Shown piece after piece: positions 20,283-28,970 of a stretch of DNA of 64,000 bases (within the stretch, counting starts at the first letter, position 1; each line of letters starts with the position of its first letter). Both the position numbers and the translations under genes were made by a program. The stretch is from Rhizobium album. GTDB taxonomy: Bacteria > Pseudomonadota > Alphaproteobacteria > Rhizobiales > Rhizobiaceae. The stretch lies in assembly GCF_003122325.1 (NCBI RefSeq), contig NZ_QFBC01000001.1, positions 248,001-312,000 on the forward strand. The letters are read 5' to 3'. Under the pieces are notes generated by a model. The model searched no databases, was not told the DNA's origin, and worked only from the letters and a program-made list of their open reading frames with translations.

Positions 20283-21163
20283 ATTTTGTACGCCTGGCCG
20301 CTGCGGCCGGCTTTACCGCCCTGCTGGCCGGTTGCACCTCGGTAGAGGATCCGTTCCTCACGGGAGCAACCGCGACCTCCGTTTCCGGGCCATCGGTTTC
20401 GAAGGCGGTTTCCGCGGAGTTCGCCACCGCTTCGCTGCCGCTGGAAGCCGGCCGTGTCGTCAGCGTGCAGCAGGACGTCCGCTCGGACGGGCTGTCGCAG
20501 GTGATCCTTTATGAAAATGCGACCGCCCTGCCTGGTGAAAACCGCCTGACCGTCGATTTCGGCGCGCCCGGCAGCAGCAGCCGTTACCTCAGGGCGCCGA
20601 CCAGCGCGACGGTGCGTGCCGAACTGCGCTCTGCCCTGCCGGGCATCCGCATGCAGATCAGCAGCGTGCCAGGCAACAATGCCCAGGGCGTTTTCGGTTA
20701 TGCCACGGGTTCGGCCGGCCGCGGCAGCTGCCTTTATGCGTGGCAGCTCGCCAAGGGCGGCATGGGCGAGGGCTACGCTGCCCAGGTCCGGCTGCGCTTC
20801 TGCCATCCGACCCTGCCGGCGGACAGCCTGGTGGGGCTGATGCAGCAGATGCGCCTGCGTCCGGTCTCGAAACAGACGCTGGCGACGCTGCGATTTGCCA
20901 ACGGCGCCGTTCGTCCTGCGACGGCCTTCGAGGAAACCCGCGTCGGCACGCTCGGCGCCGATGTCGAGGAACAGCCCGTCAGGCGGACGCCACGGCAGAA
21001 GGCCGCCGCGCATGCCGATGTCGAAACGGCCTCGGCCATCGATGGCGTCACCGTGCCGCTGCCGGATTCCGCCTCGCGGGCATCCTCGGCCGACACGGCA
21101 ACCGCCGACGACCGCAAGGTGACGCCGTCAGACGTTTCGGTGGCGGTTCCGCTGCCGCAATAG
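20279..21163 (+). CDS. bcsN: Cellulose biosynthesis protein BcsN
   Basis: A 294-residue lipoprotein: the lipobox LLAGC places the lipidated cysteine at residue 19. The body (SVEDPFLTG, LPLEAGRVVSVQQ, RGSCLYAWQLAKG) matches the BcsN family found in rhizobial and agrobacterial cellulose operons. Its biochemical role is not established. The C-terminal about 80 residues are low-complexity, Ala/Thr/Asp-rich and probably disordered. It is the last gene of the bcs operon, joined by an ATGA overlap. Confidence 0.88.
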   Translation: MNFVRLAAAAGFTALLAGCTSVEDPFLTGATATSVSGPSVSKAVSAEFATASLPLEAGRVVSVQQDVRSDGLSQVILYENATALPGENRLTVDFGAPGSSSRYLRAPTSATVRAELRSALPGIRMQISSVPGNNAQGVFGYATGSAGRGSCLYAWQLAKGGMGEGYAAQVRLRFCHPTLPADSLVGLMQQMRLRPVSKQTLATLRFANGAVRPATAFEETRVGTLGADVEEQPVRRTPRQKAAAHADVETASAIDGVTVPLPDSASRASSADTATADDRKVTPSDVSVAVPLPQ

Positions 21164-21340
21164 AGCCGTTCCACGGTCTGGGGAAAGCGGGACGGTCATG
21201 GTTCTCCAAGCTTGCAAAGCGTTTTACGCTTCGCCACTATTCGTGGTGCGGGAGACTCATATTTTTGTGCTGGGGGGAAAATAAACGGGCGCCCACACCC
21301 GTCTGCTAGCCAGGATCGAAATGATTGGAAAGGTTGAGCT

Positions 21341-22429
21341 ATGGCAGTGGCAGATGCGGGGCGCCCCGAGACTGTTGCGCAATTCGAGCGTGCTTCGTTC
21401 ACAGGCAGGGCTTCGGAATACTTCGGTATCTGGATCGTCAACGTCCTGCTGACCATCATCACCTTCGGCATCTATTCCGCCTGGGCAAAGGTGCGGCGCA
21501 ACCGCTATTTCTACGGCAACACCGTCATTCTCGGGCGAGCCTTCGAATATCACGCCACCGGCAAGCAGATATTCATCGGCCGTGTGATCGTTTTCCTCTT
21601 CTTCATCGGTATCCAGATCATTGCCGCCATCCACCCGCTGTTCGTCATCGTCACCACCGTGCTGATCCTGGCGGCGCTGCCCTGGCTGGTGCAGCGGGGC
21701 CTACGGTTCAATGCGCGGGTGACGAGCTATCGCAACGTGCGTTTCGATTTCGTCGGTTCGGTCAAGGGCGCCTTCGTCGCCGTCGTGCTCGGCAGCTTCG
21801 TTTCGTTCCTGTCGCTCGGCATCCTGGCACCGCTCGCCAGCCGCTGGCTCTATCGGTATGTCTTCGGCAACCTGCGTTATGGCGACCGGCCGTTCTTCAC
21901 CGAGCCGCGCGTCGGCGCGCTTTACGGCGTCTGGTTCGTTCCCGCCCTGATGGTGGTGATCGGCGCGGTCATCTGCGGCATTGTCGGCCTCGCCATGTCC
22001 GGCGCGATCATGGCGATCGTCAACAATGCCGACATGACCGAAGAACAGATGATCCTCACCTTTGTCCTCGGGATCTACCTGGCGTTCTTCGTGGTCTTCG
22101 TGGTCTATGGCCTGGCGGCACTCGTCTACCGCGCCGGCGTACGCAACGTCGTGTTTTCCTCGACAAAACTCGATGACAAGCATGAACTGCTGAGCGACAT
22201 GTCGCGCGCCCGTTATGCCTGGATCGCCATCACCAACATCATCGTCACCGTGCTGACGCTCGGCCTGATGCGGCCCTGGGCCGCCGTGCGCCTGGCACGC
22301 TACATGACGGCGCATACGGCGATCCGTATCCATGGCGATATCGGCGAGGTGCTGTCCTCGATCGAATCCACCGGGGCGGCGATGTCTGCCGAATACATGG
22401 ACATGGAAGGGATCGATTTTGGTTTCTGA
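21341..22429 (+). CDS. DUF898 (YjgN-family) integral membrane protein
   Basis: A 362-residue protein with about six to eight hydrophobic segments. The early FTGRASEYFGIWIVNVLLTIITFGIYSAWAKVRRNRYFYGNT is the DUF898/YjgN hallmark, and the NLRYGD and later TLGLMRPWAAVRLARY segments repeat the theme. Function is unknown in any species I know of. The last 11 nt overlap the start of an M48 protease gene, a pairing that suggests joint membrane-protein quality control. A separate transcript from the bcs operon is likely, since 177 bp separate them. Confidence 0.88.
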   Translation: MAVADAGRPETVAQFERASFTGRASEYFGIWIVNVLLTIITFGIYSAWAKVRRNRYFYGNTVILGRAFEYHATGKQIFIGRVIVFLFFIGIQIIAAIHPLFVIVTTVLILAALPWLVQRGLRFNARVTSYRNVRFDFVGSVKGAFVAVVLGSFVSFLSLGILAPLASRWLYRYVFGNLRYGDRPFFTEPRVGALYGVWFVPALMVVIGAVICGIVGLAMSGAIMAIVNNADMTEEQMILTFVLGIYLAFFVVFVVYGLAALVYRAGVRNVVFSSTKLDDKHELLSDMSRARYAWIAITNIIVTVLTLGLMRPWAAVRLARYMTAHTAIRIHGDIGEVLSSIESTGAAMSAEYMDMEGIDFGF

Positions 22430-23546
22430 GGGCAGCGTCATCGCCCGCGGCGAATGGCATCCGGCCAATTCCAGCCGCTCGGTCGCTGCCACGCTGCAGC
22501 TGGCCGGCGGCCTGGTGGTTGCCGTGGGCGACGCGGCGGGCGAGCGCCATGCCGCCGCCGAGCCGGAGAAGATGACGTTTTCGCCGCGCGTCGGCTCCAT
22601 CCCCCGCCGCATCGTCTTCCCGGACGGCTCGCTGTTCGAAACCCGCGACAATGATGCCATCGACGCCTATGTCGAAAAGCGCCAGGGGCGGCGCAGCGGC
22701 TTCGTGCACCGGATGGAGGAATTCCATCCGCGCCTGATCGTCTTCGCCGGCCTCGTGATGCTGCTTGCCGCCGGCATCTACCGTTATGCCCTGCCGGCGC
22801 TGGTTGAACTCGCCGTGCTCCTGACGCCGCCGGTGGTGCCGGACTGGATGGGATCCGGCACGCTCGCCACGCTGGACCGCACGACGCTGTCACCCAGCAA
22901 GCTGCCGGAGGCCGACCGCCGGCGTATCGGCGATGGGTTCGAGACACTGGCGGCAAAGGCCGAGGGCGGGGCAGGCGCCTATACGCTGAATTTCCGCGAT
23001 GGCGGCTATATCGGCCCCAACGCCTTCGCCTTGCCGGACGGCAGCCTGATCCTCACCGACCAACTCGTCGAACTCGCCAAGGGCGATACCGACATGATCC
23101 TCGGCGTGCTCGGTCATGAAATCGGCCATGTCGAAAGGAAGCACAGCCTGCGCCAGCTCTACCGCGCCGCCGGCATCGCCGGGCTGATCATGCTGATCGC
23201 CGGCGACGTCGGCTCCGGCGTCGAGGATATCCTCACCCAGGGCGGCGGTCTTCTGGCCCTGTCCTATTCCCGCGCGGCGGAAAGCGAGGCGGACATGCGC
23301 TCCGTCGAGCTGATGCGCGCCGCCGGCCGCGATCCGGCGGCCATTGCCCGCTTCTTCGAGCGGCTGGAAGAGATTTACGGCGATCACGGCGGCAACAGCA
23401 TGCTTTCCACGCATCCCGACACTCCGGAACGGCGGCGGGCCATCCTCGATTACGATGCGAAGTTGCGTGGCGTCACCGTGGAAAAGAACGGCCCAGACAC
23501 CTCGACACCCGGTGCGGAAGGAGGAAGGCAGCCCGCCAAACCTTGA
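22419..23546 (+). CDS. M48-family membrane metalloprotease
   Basis: About 375 residues, with TTG (22419) as the probable start, preceded by GGAAGGG about 8 nt upstream and overlapping the DUF898 gene. An N-terminal domain (about 1-100) precedes a hydrophobic segment (about 107-135) and the peptidase domain: H233-E-I-G-H237 with E288 (ESEAD) as third zinc ligand. The closing STHPDTPERRRAIL is typical of M48 peptidases of the BepA/Oma1 type, which degrade misfolded envelope or membrane proteins. A longer version starting further upstream would overlap DUF898 by almost 100 nt and is less likely. Confidence 0.87.
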   Translation: MVSEGSVIARGEWHPANSSRSVAATLQLAGGLVVAVGDAAGERHAAAEPEKMTFSPRVGSIPRRIVFPDGSLFETRDNDAIDAYVEKRQGRRSGFVHRMEEFHPRLIVFAGLVMLLAAGIYRYALPALVELAVLLTPPVVPDWMGSGTLATLDRTTLSPSKLPEADRRRIGDGFETLAAKAEGGAGAYTLNFRDGGYIGPNAFALPDGSLILTDQLVELAKGDTDMILGVLGHEIGHVERKHSLRQLYRAAGIAGLIMLIAGDVGSGVEDILTQGGGLLALSYSRAAESEADMRSVELMRAAGRDPAAIARFFERLEEIYGDHGGNSMLSTHPDTPERRRAILDYDAKLRGVTVEKNGPDTSTPGAEGGRQPAKP

Positions 23547-23650
23547 CGGTTGCCCGGGCTCCCTTCCGATGCGCATGATTCCGCCACGCTGAAAATTTAC
23601 CAATTGGACAAGCCTGGAAGCGGCCGCTGCAAATTTCTTGTTTTTTGGAA

Positions 23651-23696
23651 TTGTTCAAATCTACAAGGCCGACTATATAGGGGACTAAGAGAGTCA
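23651..23696 (+). promoter_or_regulatory. rirA promoter with imperfect IRO-like palindrome
   Basis: TTGTTC (23651-23656) and TATATA (23674-23679) are 17 bp apart. Just downstream, GACT-N5-AGTC (23683-23695) forms a palindrome within GGA-N9-TCA, one base short of the iron-responsive operator TGA-N9-TCA. Position over the transcription start is consistent with autorepression; binding is not shown. Confidence 0.45.
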
Positions 23697-23713
23697 AGAA
23701 TCGGGAGATCAGC

Positions 23714-24190
23714 ATGCGTTTGACCAAACAGACCAATTACGCCGTGCGCATGTTGATGTATTGCGCGGCCAATGATGGTCAGCTCAGCCGTGTTCCCGAG
23801 ATTGCCAGGGCTTACGGGGTTTCGGAGCTGTTCCTGTTCAAGATCCTGCAGCCGCTCAACAGGGCCGGCCTGATCGAGACGGTTCGCGGCCGCAACGGTG
23901 GCGTGCGCCTCGGCCGCGCTTCCGACAAGATCACCCTGTTCGATGTCGTCAAAGTGACCGAAGACAGCTTCGCCATGGCGGAATGCTTCGAGGACGGTGC
24001 CGTGGAATGTCCGCTTGTCGACAGCTGCGGCCTCAATTCGGCGCTGCGCAAGGCCCTGAACGCCTTTTTCGCGGTGCTGGCGGAATACACCATCGACGAC
24101 CTCGTCAAGGCCCGCCCGCAGATCAACATGCTGCTCGGCCTGCCTGAGCGCCTGCAGAAGAACGGTGTGATCGCTGCCCCCGCAGCCTGA
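23714..24190 (+). CDS. rirA: Rrf2-family iron-responsive regulator RirA
   Basis: A 158-residue Rrf2 regulator with an N-terminal winged helix (MRLTKQTNYAVRMLMYCA, about 1-65). Three cysteines, C91, C99 and C105, match the iron-sulfur cluster ligands known in RirA. In rhizobia RirA, when it holds a cluster under iron-replete conditions, represses siderophore and iron-uptake genes through IRO boxes. A probable target, fhuCDB, lies at the far end of this window with a perfect IRO motif. ATG is preceded by GGGAG. The gene is monocistronic with a strong terminator, and lies directly before the dpp operon. Confidence 0.95.
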   Translation: MRLTKQTNYAVRMLMYCAANDGQLSRVPEIARAYGVSELFLFKILQPLNRAGLIETVRGRNGGVRLGRASDKITLFDVVKVTEDSFAMAECFEDGAVECPLVDSCGLNSALRKALNAFFAVLAEYTIDDLVKARPQINMLLGLPERLQKNGVIAAPAA

Positions 24191-24213
24191 GCGGCTGATA
24201 TATGACATGATCG

Positions 24214-24249
24214 AGGCGCGGGTGGATTACCACCCGCGCCTGTTTTATT
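24214..24249 (+). terminator. rirA rho-independent terminator
   Basis: A 12-bp perfect stem, AGGCGCGGGTGG (24214-24225) with CCACCCGCGCCT (24230-24241), ATTA loop, followed by GTTTTATTT. It lies 24 nt after the rirA stop. Confidence 0.93.
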
Positions 24250-24529
24250 TGCGACATGTTTTTGGCCGGATCACGCGCTTTTGCGCGGGTTCGAACTTTT
24301 TGGTTGTGGAAAACTTTGCTTCCTGAACTGGGAGCATGGCTGGAATAGGATTACGAATATTTCGATTTCACAACGTTTTGGGTCAAAAAATTTCTAAATT
24401 TATCCGCTTGGACAAAATTTCGCCAGGGTCTGTTGCTTTCGCCCTTCAAATGTCGTTCCATTTGGGGATGGCCCGGACCCTGCTTCCGGGATCCAGTTTT
24501 ACAACAAAAACAATCTGGGAAACGACATC
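24250..24529. other. AT-richer leader region upstream of dppA
   Basis: About 280 bp, clearly richer in A and T than the surroundings (24355-24420 especially). It should contain the dpp promoter; CTTGGAC around 24408 is a possible -35 element, but I see no convincing -10 partner and no credible coding region. Confidence 0.4.
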
Positions 24530-26125
24530 ATGAAAAAGATCTCCCTCCTGCTTGCAGCGACGGCGCTTGCCTCGGTCATGGCGACCTCGGCATGGTCGAA
24601 GACGCTGGTGTATTGCTCTGAAGGATCGCCGGAAGGCTTCGATCCGTCGCTCTACACCGCCGGCACGACGTTCGACGCGTCGTCGCGCACCGCCTACAGC
24701 CGCCTCGTCGAGTTCAAGCATGGCAGCACCGAGATCGAGCCGGGCGTCGCCGAAAGCTGGACGATTTCGCCCGATGGCCTTGAATACACCTTCAAGCTGC
24801 GCGCTGGCGTCAAGTTCCAGACGACCGACTATTTCACCCCGACGCGTGAACTGAACGCCGACGACGTCATCTTCTCGTTCGAGCGCCAGATCAAGGCCGA
24901 CCATCCCTGGCACAAATATGTCGAGGGCGCGTCCTGGGAATATGCCGCCGGCATGGGCTTCCCGGAACTGATCAAGTCGATCGAGAAGGTTGACGACCTC
25001 ACCGTCAAGTTCGTCCTCAACAAGCCCGAAGCACCGTTCATCGCCAACCTCGGCATGGATTTCGCCTCGATCATGTCGAAGGAATATGCCGATAAGCTGA
25101 CCGCCGAAGGCAAGGTCGCGCAGTTGAACCAGATGCCGCTCGGCACCGGTCCGTTCACCTTCGTCGCCTACCAGCCGGATGCCGTCATCCGCTACAAGGC
25201 CAACCCGGACTACTACAAGGGCAAGGAAAAGATCGACGACCTCGTCTTCGCCATCACGACGGATGCCGCCGTGCGCGCGCAGAAGCTGAAGGCCGGCGAA
25301 TGCCACGTCATGCCGTACCCGAACGCTGCCGACGTTGCCGAACTCAAGGCCGATCCGAACCTGACGGTTATGGAAGAAGAAGGCCTGAACGTCGCTTACC
25401 TCGCCTACAACACCCAGATGGCCCCCTTCGACAAGCCGGAAGTGCGCAAGGCGCTGAACATGGCGGTCAACAAGCAGGCGATCATCGACGCCGTCTTCCA
25501 GGGTGCCGCCTCGATTGCCAAGAACCCGATCCCGCCGACCATGTGGTCGTATAATGACGCGATCGAAGACGACAAGTACGATCCGGACGCTGCCAAGAAG
25601 GCTCTCGAAGCCGCTGGCGTCAAGGATCTGAAGATGAAGATCTGGGCGATGCCCGTTTCGCGCCCCTACATGCTGAACGCCCGTCGCGCGGCGGAACTGA
25701 TGCAGGCAGACCTGGCCAAGGTCGGCGTCGAAGTCGAGATCGTTACCCACGAATGGGCCGAGTACCTCAAGCTTTCCAGCGACGTGAAGCGCGATGGCGC
25801 CGTCATGCTCGGCTGGACAGGTGACAACGGCGATCCGGATAACTTCCTCGACACGCTGCTCGGCTGCGAAGCCGTCGGAGGCAACAACCGCGCCCAGTGG
25901 TGCAACGAGGAGTTCAACAAGCTGGTGAAGGCTGCCAAGCAGACCTCCGACCAGGCTGAACGCGCCAAGTTCTACCAGGACGCCCAGGTCATCTTCAAGC
26001 GTGAGGCTCCCTGGAACACGATCGACCATTCGCTCGTCTTCCTGCCGGTCAGCAAGAAGGTTTCCGGCTTCGTGCAGGACCCGCTCGGCATTCACCGCTT
26101 CGACGGCGCTGATATCGCTGAATAA
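24530..26125 (+). CDS. dppA: Dipeptide-type ABC transporter substrate-binding protein
   Basis: A 531-residue periplasmic binding protein (SBP_bac_5 family) with signal peptide MKKISLLLAATALASVMATS. Family landmarks include EGFDPSLYTAGTTFDAS, VAESWTISPDGLEYTFKLR (about 85-103), the paired lobes, and TGDNGDPDNFLDTLLGCE near 430. It delivers di- or oligopeptides, or possibly heme or delta-aminolevulinate as in other DppA proteins, to the DppBC channel. First gene of a five-gene operon; separated from dppB by a double hairpin, as is usual where the binding protein needs higher expression. Start ATG follows a weak ribosome site. Confidence 0.93.
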   Translation: MKKISLLLAATALASVMATSAWSKTLVYCSEGSPEGFDPSLYTAGTTFDASSRTAYSRLVEFKHGSTEIEPGVAESWTISPDGLEYTFKLRAGVKFQTTDYFTPTRELNADDVIFSFERQIKADHPWHKYVEGASWEYAAGMGFPELIKSIEKVDDLTVKFVLNKPEAPFIANLGMDFASIMSKEYADKLTAEGKVAQLNQMPLGTGPFTFVAYQPDAVIRYKANPDYYKGKEKIDDLVFAITTDAAVRAQKLKAGECHVMPYPNAADVAELKADPNLTVMEEEGLNVAYLAYNTQMAPFDKPEVRKALNMAVNKQAIIDAVFQGAASIAKNPIPPTMWSYNDAIEDDKYDPDAAKKALEAAGVKDLKMKIWAMPVSRPYMLNARRAAELMQADLAKVGVEVEIVTHEWAEYLKLSSDVKRDGAVMLGWTGDNGDPDNFLDTLLGCEAVGGNNRAQWCNEEFNKLVKAAKQTSDQAERAKFYQDAQVIFKREAPWNTIDHSLVFLPVSKKVSGFVQDPLGIHRFDGADIAE

Positions 26126-26142
26126 CAACAAAAGATGAAAAT

Positions 26143-26190
26143 GCCCGGTCTGCCGGGCTTGTCCGGCGGTCGGGTTTCCCTGACCGCCGG
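26143..26190 (+). other. Double hairpin between dppA and dppB
   Basis: Stem 1: GCCCGG (26143-26148) / CCGGGC (26153-26158). Stem 2: CCGGCGGTC (26163-26171) / GACCGCCGG (26182-26190), followed by AAATTTT. This could stabilise the dppA message or attenuate read-through into dppB. Confidence 0.7.
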
Positions 26191-26211
26191 AAATTTTAGG
26201 TATCCAAAGCC

Positions 26212-27216
26212 ATGTTGCGCTTCTTTCTCGGACGCCTTGCGATCCTGATTCCGACCTTCCTCGGTGTGTCGCTGATCGCCTTCTCCTTCATCCGCCTCCT
26301 GCCCGGCGATCCGGTCATGCTCATGTCCGGCGAGCGGGTGATGTCGGAAGAGCGACACGCCCAAATCATGCACGATCTCGGTCTCGACCGCCCCATGTAC
26401 GTGCAGTATTTCGATTATCTCGGCAATGTCCTGACCGGCGACCTCGGAACGTCGATCGTCAGCAAGCGGCCGGTCTTCGACGATTTCCTCTCGCTGTTTC
26501 CCGCCACGCTCGAACTGTCGATCTGCGCCATCATCGTCGCCATGTGCCTCGGCATTCCCGCGGGCGTGATTGCGGCGGTCAAGCGAGGGACATGGTTCGA
26601 CCAGTCGATCATGGGCATCGCGCTGGTGGGCTATTCCATGCCGATCTTCTGGTGGGGCCTGCTCCTGATGATCTTCTTCTCCGGCTACCTGCAATGGACG
26701 CCGGTGTCGGGGCGCATCTCGCTGATGTATTTCTTCCCGCCGGTGACCGGTTTCATGCTGATCGACAGCCTGCTGTCGGGCCAGGCGGGCGCCTTCAAGT
26801 CGGCGGTCAGCTACCTGATCCTGCCGACGGTGGTGCTGGCCACCATCCCGCTCGCCGTCATCGCCCGCCAGACGCGCTCGGCGATGCTGGAAGTGCTCGG
26901 CGAAGACTATGTCCGCACCGCCCGGTCCAAGGGCCTGTCGCCCTGGCGCGTTGTCGGCATCCACGCCCTGCGCAACGCGCTGATCCCGGTGATCACCACC
27001 ATCGGCCTGCAGGTCGGCGTGCTGCTCGCCGGCGCCATCCTGACGGAGACGATCTTCTCCTGGCCGGGCATCGGCAAGTGGATGGTCGACGCGGTGTTCA
27101 AGCGCGACTATGCGGTGGTGCAGGGCGGCCTTCTGATGATCGCCGGCGTCATCATGCTCGTCAATCTTGCCGTCGATGTTACCTATGGTTTCATCAATCC
27201 GCGCATTCGCCACTAG
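26212..27216 (+). CDS. dppB: Dipeptide ABC transporter permease DppB
   Basis: A 334-residue inner-membrane permease. It begins LRFFLGRLAILIPTFLGVSLIAFSF and has the conserved DPVMLMSGE near residue 35, six hydrophobic segments and the EAA-like loop EVLGEDYVRTARSKGLSP near residue 230, which docks on the ATPases. Length fits DppB (about 335). It pairs with DppC, which starts 9 nt later. Regulation follows the operon, perhaps reduced by the hairpins upstream. Confidence 0.94.
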   Translation: MLRFFLGRLAILIPTFLGVSLIAFSFIRLLPGDPVMLMSGERVMSEERHAQIMHDLGLDRPMYVQYFDYLGNVLTGDLGTSIVSKRPVFDDFLSLFPATLELSICAIIVAMCLGIPAGVIAAVKRGTWFDQSIMGIALVGYSMPIFWWGLLLMIFFSGYLQWTPVSGRISLMYFFPPVTGFMLIDSLLSGQAGAFKSAVSYLILPTVVLATIPLAVIARQTRSAMLEVLGEDYVRTARSKGLSPWRVVGIHALRNALIPVITTIGLQVGVLLAGAILTETIFSWPGIGKWMVDAVFKRDYAVVQGGLLMIAGVIMLVNLAVDVTYGFINPRIRH

Positions 27217-27225
27217 GAGGGTCTT

Positions 27226-28116
27226 ATGAGTTCGGCCACCGTCAAAACCGGCCACCCCTCCGCCCTGGCGGAGTTCTGGTATTATTTCTCGCGCAACAAG
27301 GGCGCCGTTCTCGGCTTTGCCGTGTTCGTCATCGTCCTGCTGCTTGCCGTTCTGGCGCCGATCGTCGCCCCGCATGCGCCGAGCGAGCAGGTGCGTGAAA
27401 AGCTGCTTTTGCCGCCGTCCTGGATGGCCGGTGGCGACGCTTCCTATCTTCTCGGCACCGACGCCGTCGGTCGCGATATCCTGTCGCGACTGATCTACGG
27501 CGCGCGGTTCTCGCTGTTCATCGGCCTCGTCGTCGTGACGCTGTCGGTGATCTCCGGCGTGCTGATCGGCCTCGTCGCCGGTTATTTCCGTGGCCGGGTC
27601 GATATCGTCATCATGCGCGTCATGGATATCATCCTGGCTTTCCCGTCGCTTCTGCTGGCGCTCGTCCTCGTGGCGGTGCTCGGGCCGGGATTGCTGAACG
27701 CGATGATCGCCATCGCGCTGGTCAACCAGCCGCATTTCGTCCGCCTGACCCGCGCCTCCGTCATGGCCGAGCGCGAGAAGGATTACGTCATCGCCTCCCG
27801 CGTCGCCGGTGCCGGCACGCTGCGCATCATGTTCCTCACCATCCTGCCGAACTGCCTGGCACCGCTGATCGTCCAGGCGACGCTCGCCTTCTCGGCGGCG
27901 ATCCTCGATGCGGCAGCGCTCGGCTTCCTCGGCATGGGAGCCCAGCCGCCGACGCCGGAATGGGGCACCATGCTTGCTGAAGCCCGTGAATTCATCCAGC
28001 GCGCCTGGTGGGTCGTGACCTTCCCCGGTCTCGCCATCCTGGTCACCGTGCTGGCCATCAACCTGATGGGCGATGGCCTGCGTGACGCGCTCGATCCCAA
28101 GCTGAAGAGGTCGTGA
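27226..28116 (+). CDS. dppC: Dipeptide ABC transporter permease DppC
   Basis: A 296-residue permease. An N-terminal segment (FSRNKGAVLGFAVFVIVLLLAVLAP) is followed by the DppC signature LLGTDAVGRDILSRLIYGAR (about 76-95) and the EAA loop SVMAEREKDYVIASRVAGAG near 180. It completes the channel with DppB. Preceded by GGAGG (27215-27219). Its final four bases overlap the start of dppD (ATGA), so the downstream ATPase is coupled. Confidence 0.94.
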   Translation: MSSATVKTGHPSALAEFWYYFSRNKGAVLGFAVFVIVLLLAVLAPIVAPHAPSEQVREKLLLPPSWMAGGDASYLLGTDAVGRDILSRLIYGARFSLFIGLVVVTLSVISGVLIGLVAGYFRGRVDIVIMRVMDIILAFPSLLLALVLVAVLGPGLLNAMIAIALVNQPHFVRLTRASVMAEREKDYVIASRVAGAGTLRIMFLTILPNCLAPLIVQATLAFSAAILDAAALGFLGMGAQPPTPEWGTMLAEAREFIQRAWWVVTFPGLAILVTVLAINLMGDGLRDALDPKLKRS

Positions 28117-28970
28117 TGTCCCTTCTCGAAGTTGAAAATCTCGTTGTCGAGTTCCAGACCGCTTCCGGCCCGTTCCGGGCGGTGGACGGCGTCTCCTTGC
28201 GGGTGAACGCCGGCGAAGTGCTTGCCATCGTCGGCGAATCCGGGTCCGGAAAGTCGGTGTCGATGCTGGCCGCCATGGGGCTTCTGCCCTGGACGGCCAA
28301 GGTCACGGCCGACAAGCTGCAGTTCGACGGCCGCAACCTGCTCGGCATGTCGGCCAGCGAGCGCCGCAAGATTGTCGGCAAGGACATGGCGATGATCTTC
28401 CAGGAGCCGATCGCCAGCCTCAACCCTTGCTTCACCGTCGGTTTCCAGATCGAGGAAGTGCTGAAGGTGCATGAAAAGCTCGGCAAGGCGGCGCGTCGCG
28501 CCCGCGCCATCGAGCTGTTTTCCGCCGTCGGCATTCCCAATCCGGAAGACCGCCTCGGCCACTTTCCGCACCAGATGTCGGGCGGCCAGTGCCAGCGCGT
28601 CATGATCGCCATCGCGCTCGCCTGCAATCCGAAACTGCTCATCGCCGACGAGCCGACGACGGCGCTCGACGTGACGATCCAGAAGCAGATCCTCGACCTG
28701 CTGATGCGGCTGCAGGCCGAACGCGGCATGGGCCTGATCATTATCACCCACAATATGGGCGTCGTGGCCGAAACCGCCGATCGCGTCATCGTGCAGTACA
28801 AGGGGCGCAAGATCGAGGAGGCCGACGTGCTGTCGCTCTTCGAATCGCCGAAGAGCGCCTATACCCGCGCGCTTCTGTCCGCGCTTCCGGACAATGCCAC
28901 CGGCGACCGCCTGCCGACCATTGCCGACTTGCTGTCCGACGAACAGATCTTCGAAGGAGCCGTCAGATGA
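28113..28970 (+). CDS. dppD: Dipeptide ABC transporter ATPase DppD
   Basis: A 285-residue ATPase: Walker A GESGSGKS (about 42-49), signature MSGGQCQRV (about 156-164), Walker B LLIADEP and the oligopeptide-type C-terminal extension ending near residue 285. It forms the asymmetric ATPase pair with DppF and sits on the cytoplasmic face of DppBC. Start and stop both overlap neighbouring genes by 4 nt, the hallmark of a tightly coupled operon. Confidence 0.94.
   Translation: MMSLLEVENLVVEFQTASGPFRAVDGVSLRVNAGEVLAIVGESGSGKSVSMLAAMGLLPWTAKVTADKLQFDGRNLLGMSASERRKIVGKDMAMIFQEPIASLNPCFTVGFQIEEVLKVHEKLGKAARRARAIELFSAVGIPNPEDRLGHFPHQMSGGQCQRVMIAIALACNPKLLIADEPTTALDVTIQKQILDLLMRLQAERGMGLIIITHNMGVVAETADRVIVQYKGRKIEEADVLSLFESPKSAYTRALLSALPDNATGDRLPTIADLLSDEQIFEGAVR

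Noticed and set aside
24336-24533. Short frame upstream of dppA as a leader peptide
   Set aside because: It overlaps the dppA ribosome site and has no leader-like codon runs or attenuator structure.
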